DNA of 64,000 bases from Bog-756 sp963738545 (GTDB taxonomy: Bacteria; Actinomycetota; Acidimicrobiia; Acidimicrobiales; RAAP-2): assembly GCA_963738545.1 (NCBI GenBank), contig CAVTXA010000008.1:1054001-1118000 (forward strand), written 5' to 3'. The notes below the pieces were generated by a model. It was not told the origin of the DNA and searched no databases. It saw only the letters and a list, made by a program, of their open reading frames with translations. Shown here one piece after another: positions 62,591-64,000 of the stretch. A program made the position numbers and the translations under genes. The number at the start of each line of letters is the position of its first letter. Position 1 is the stretch's first letter.

Positions 62591-63733
62591 ATGACCGAAG
62601 AGCAGGAATTGCTCCGTAGATCCGCAGCCAAACTGGCGAGCGAAGTGTATGGTCCCAGCGCGCTGGTCTGGGATCGAGAACGCACATTCTTTCCCAACAG
62701 TGAACGCAAGCGACTTGCACAAATGGGTTTTCTTGGAATCTGCCTGTCGCCGGAGTACGGAGGCGGCGGCGCTCCATTGATCGACGCTCTGATCGTCATC
62801 GAGGAATTGGCGAAAGAATGTCAGCTGGCTGCGTTCCAGGTGTTTGAGGCTAACACCGGCCCTGCGCGCGTCATCGACCTGTACGGCACCGCGGATCAGA
62901 AAGCACAGTTCCTGCCCCCAATAATCAACGGGAATGCCACTCTTGCCGTGAGCATCTCGGAGCCCGATGCCGGATCAGCTGCAACCGATGTGACTACAGC
63001 GGCGCGCCTCGATGATCACGAGTTCGTGATCACCGGTGCAAAACGGTGGTGCTCGGGTGCAGGTCATTCCGAACTCTATCTGGTGTATGCCCGCATCAAC
63101 GATGAGCCGGGTCCACGCGGGATAGGCGCATTGGTCGTCCCGGGATCATCGGAGGGACTGACGTTCGGGCCGCAGGAAAGACTGATGGGGTTTCACGGAA
63201 TTCCATCCGCCGATATGTTCTTCGATGGGGTCCGGGTTCCTGAGGGCAACTTAATCGTGACCGGTTTCAAGAGCCTCTTCAATGCCTTTTCCATTGAGCG
63301 ACTCGGGAATACCACGATGAGTGTTGCTATCGGCCAGGCTTGTCTTGACCGCACGGCCAGGTATATCCAAGACCGCCATCAGTTTGGTAAGCCGATCGTC
63401 GAGTTCCAGTCCGTTCAAACGTTGTTTGCTGACATGGTGATGCAGGTGGAAGCGGCGCGTCTGCTTCTGTATCGGGCAGCGCTAAATGCCGGATCGGGCG
63501 CTCCGTCCTCGCTTGAGGCTTCGGTTGCCAAGTGTTTTGCAAATGAGATGGCAAAGAAGGTCTCGGATATTGCCATGGGCTTGCATGGTGGCTACGGCTA
63601 CTCCGAGGAGTACGGCATCGAGCGGTATCACCGCGATGCACATGGATGGGCACTCGGGGGAGGTACTCCTACAATTCAAAGAACCCGAATTGCGTCGGAA
63701 TACCTTGGTCGATCCTTTAGCCAGCGCGCCTAG
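62591..63733 (+). CDS. Acyl-CoA dehydrogenase with relocated catalytic glutamate
   Basis: The 380-residue protein (ATG 62591) shows SISEPDAGSAATDVTTAA, FVITGAKRWCSGAG, DRHQFGKPIVEFQSVQ and MGLHGGYGYSEEYGIERYHRDA. The usual C-terminal EGT-x-x-IQR glutamate is replaced (GGGTPTIQRTRIA), while a glutamate occurs in FSIERLGNTTM. This fits the isovaleryl-CoA dehydrogenase type of base relocation. It introduces a double bond in an acyl-CoA. Confidence 0.9.
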   Translation: MTEEQELLRRSAAKLASEVYGPSALVWDRERTFFPNSERKRLAQMGFLGICLSPEYGGGGAPLIDALIVIEELAKECQLAAFQVFEANTGPARVIDLYGTADQKAQFLPPIINGNATLAVSISEPDAGSAATDVTTAARLDDHEFVITGAKRWCSGAGHSELYLVYARINDEPGPRGIGALVVPGSSEGLTFGPQERLMGFHGIPSADMFFDGVRVPEGNLIVTGFKSLFNAFSIERLGNTTMSVAIGQACLDRTARYIQDRHQFGKPIVEFQSVQTLFADMVMQVEAARLLLYRAALNAGSGAPSSLEASVAKCFANEMAKKVSDIAMGLHGGYGYSEEYGIERYHRDAHGWALGGGTPTIQRTRIASEYLGRSFSQRA

Positions 63734-63898
63734 GTCAGCCCTGGATTGGATTCGCCTTCATGACCCCCGACATCCGAGCTCATCCGCACGTGGGTACCCG
63801 GCAAGAATGGCCTCCTTGGCCAGCTTGGGGGCTCATCAATGAGGTTCACCGGCTGCTGCGTGGTTGGTCTCACGCAAGAAGACAAGGAGGAGGAAACG
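63734..63898. other. Gap before a micro-ORF
   Basis: No supported gene. The end holds a strong purine-rich ribosome site AAGGAGGAGGAAACG. Confidence 0.5.
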
Positions 63899-63976
63899 AT
63901 GCAACTGCCTGTATTCAAAAGAGGTTGGAGTAGCTTGCCCTTAGGTCCGGGGCACGACCATAAGGCGACCAGGTGA
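63899..63976 (+). CDS. 25-residue micro-ORF with near-perfect ribosome site
   Basis: The ATG at 63899 follows AAGGAGGAGGAAACG at ideal distance. The product MQLPVFKRGWSSLPLGPGHD then HKATR is short and basic. Its TGA overlaps a GTG at 63973 that could open a downstream gene leaving the window (VTAAPASAR). It may be a leader or small protein; no family recognised. Confidence 0.45.
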   Translation: MQLPVFKRGWSSLPLGPGHDHKATR

Positions 63977-64000
63977 CTGCCGCCCCGGCTTCCGCGCGCC

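Noticed and set aside
63486..63842. 118-codon frame at the acyl-CoA dehydrogenase end
   Set aside because: It is the shifted frame of the dehydrogenase gene.

Overview
The window looks like a chromosome piece from a high-GC actinomycete. Support comes from an Rpf-like transglycosylase, a luciferase-like (F420-type) monooxygenase, an actinobacterial-style kdp operon with a small extra membrane gene, and an RsbW/STAS/PP2C partner-switching set. An Acidimicrobiia-type organism is plausible but not proven. No rRNA, tRNA, CRISPR array or intact insertion sequence was recognised.

Two parts differ in base composition. Positions 1 to about 37.7 kb are very GC-rich and mostly housekeeping or general metabolism. 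They hold: the potassium pump operon kdpF-A-B-C-D on the minus strand (kdpD runs off the left edge) with two accessory membrane genes upstream; OsmC, GNAT, SDR, FAH-family and ArfB-like genes; hydrolases, a nitrilase and an Rpf-like protein; SurE, an aldose epimerase, a dienelactone hydrolase and a PrmC-like methyltransferase; a luciferase-like monooxygenase, a Baeyer-Villiger-type monooxygenase, DoxX, an esterase, DUF427 and TesB; an aldehyde dehydrogenase; the anti-sigma/anti-anti-sigma/phosphatase trio; a MarR-controlled DHA2-type exporter; and a small carbohydrate group (GH43, a LarA-like racemase and a 5'-truncated mannitol dehydrogenase-family gene).

At about 37.7 kb the truncated gene meets an IS110-family remnant. 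From there to the right edge the sequence is visibly less GC-rich and reads as a catabolic island for an aromatic acid. It holds a Rieske oxygenase, a LigB-type extradiol dioxygenase, three RraA-fold aldolase-like genes, a LigJ-like oxalomesaconate hydratase, two further amidohydrolases (one of the LigI/COG3618 type), an aldo/keto reductase, a frameshifted RidA gene, an ABC importer whose LivH, LivM and LivG parts are fused, and a CoA branch (acyl-CoA ligase, thiolase plus DUF35 partner, acyl-CoA dehydrogenase). Three FCD-type GntR regulators are interspersed.

The most interesting signal is a repeated short dyad, TATA-N3-TATA with slight variants. I found ten copies, nearly all just upstream of island genes and often overlapping the -10 box of a recognisable promoter. 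They look like operators for one or more of the GntR paralogues, tying the scattered transcription units into one regulon. The inferred flow is import, ring hydroxylation or demethylation, 4,5-type ring cleavage, then hydratase and aldolase steps to pyruvate-level products, with side-chain shortening by the CoA branch. The true substrate cannot be read from the sequence.
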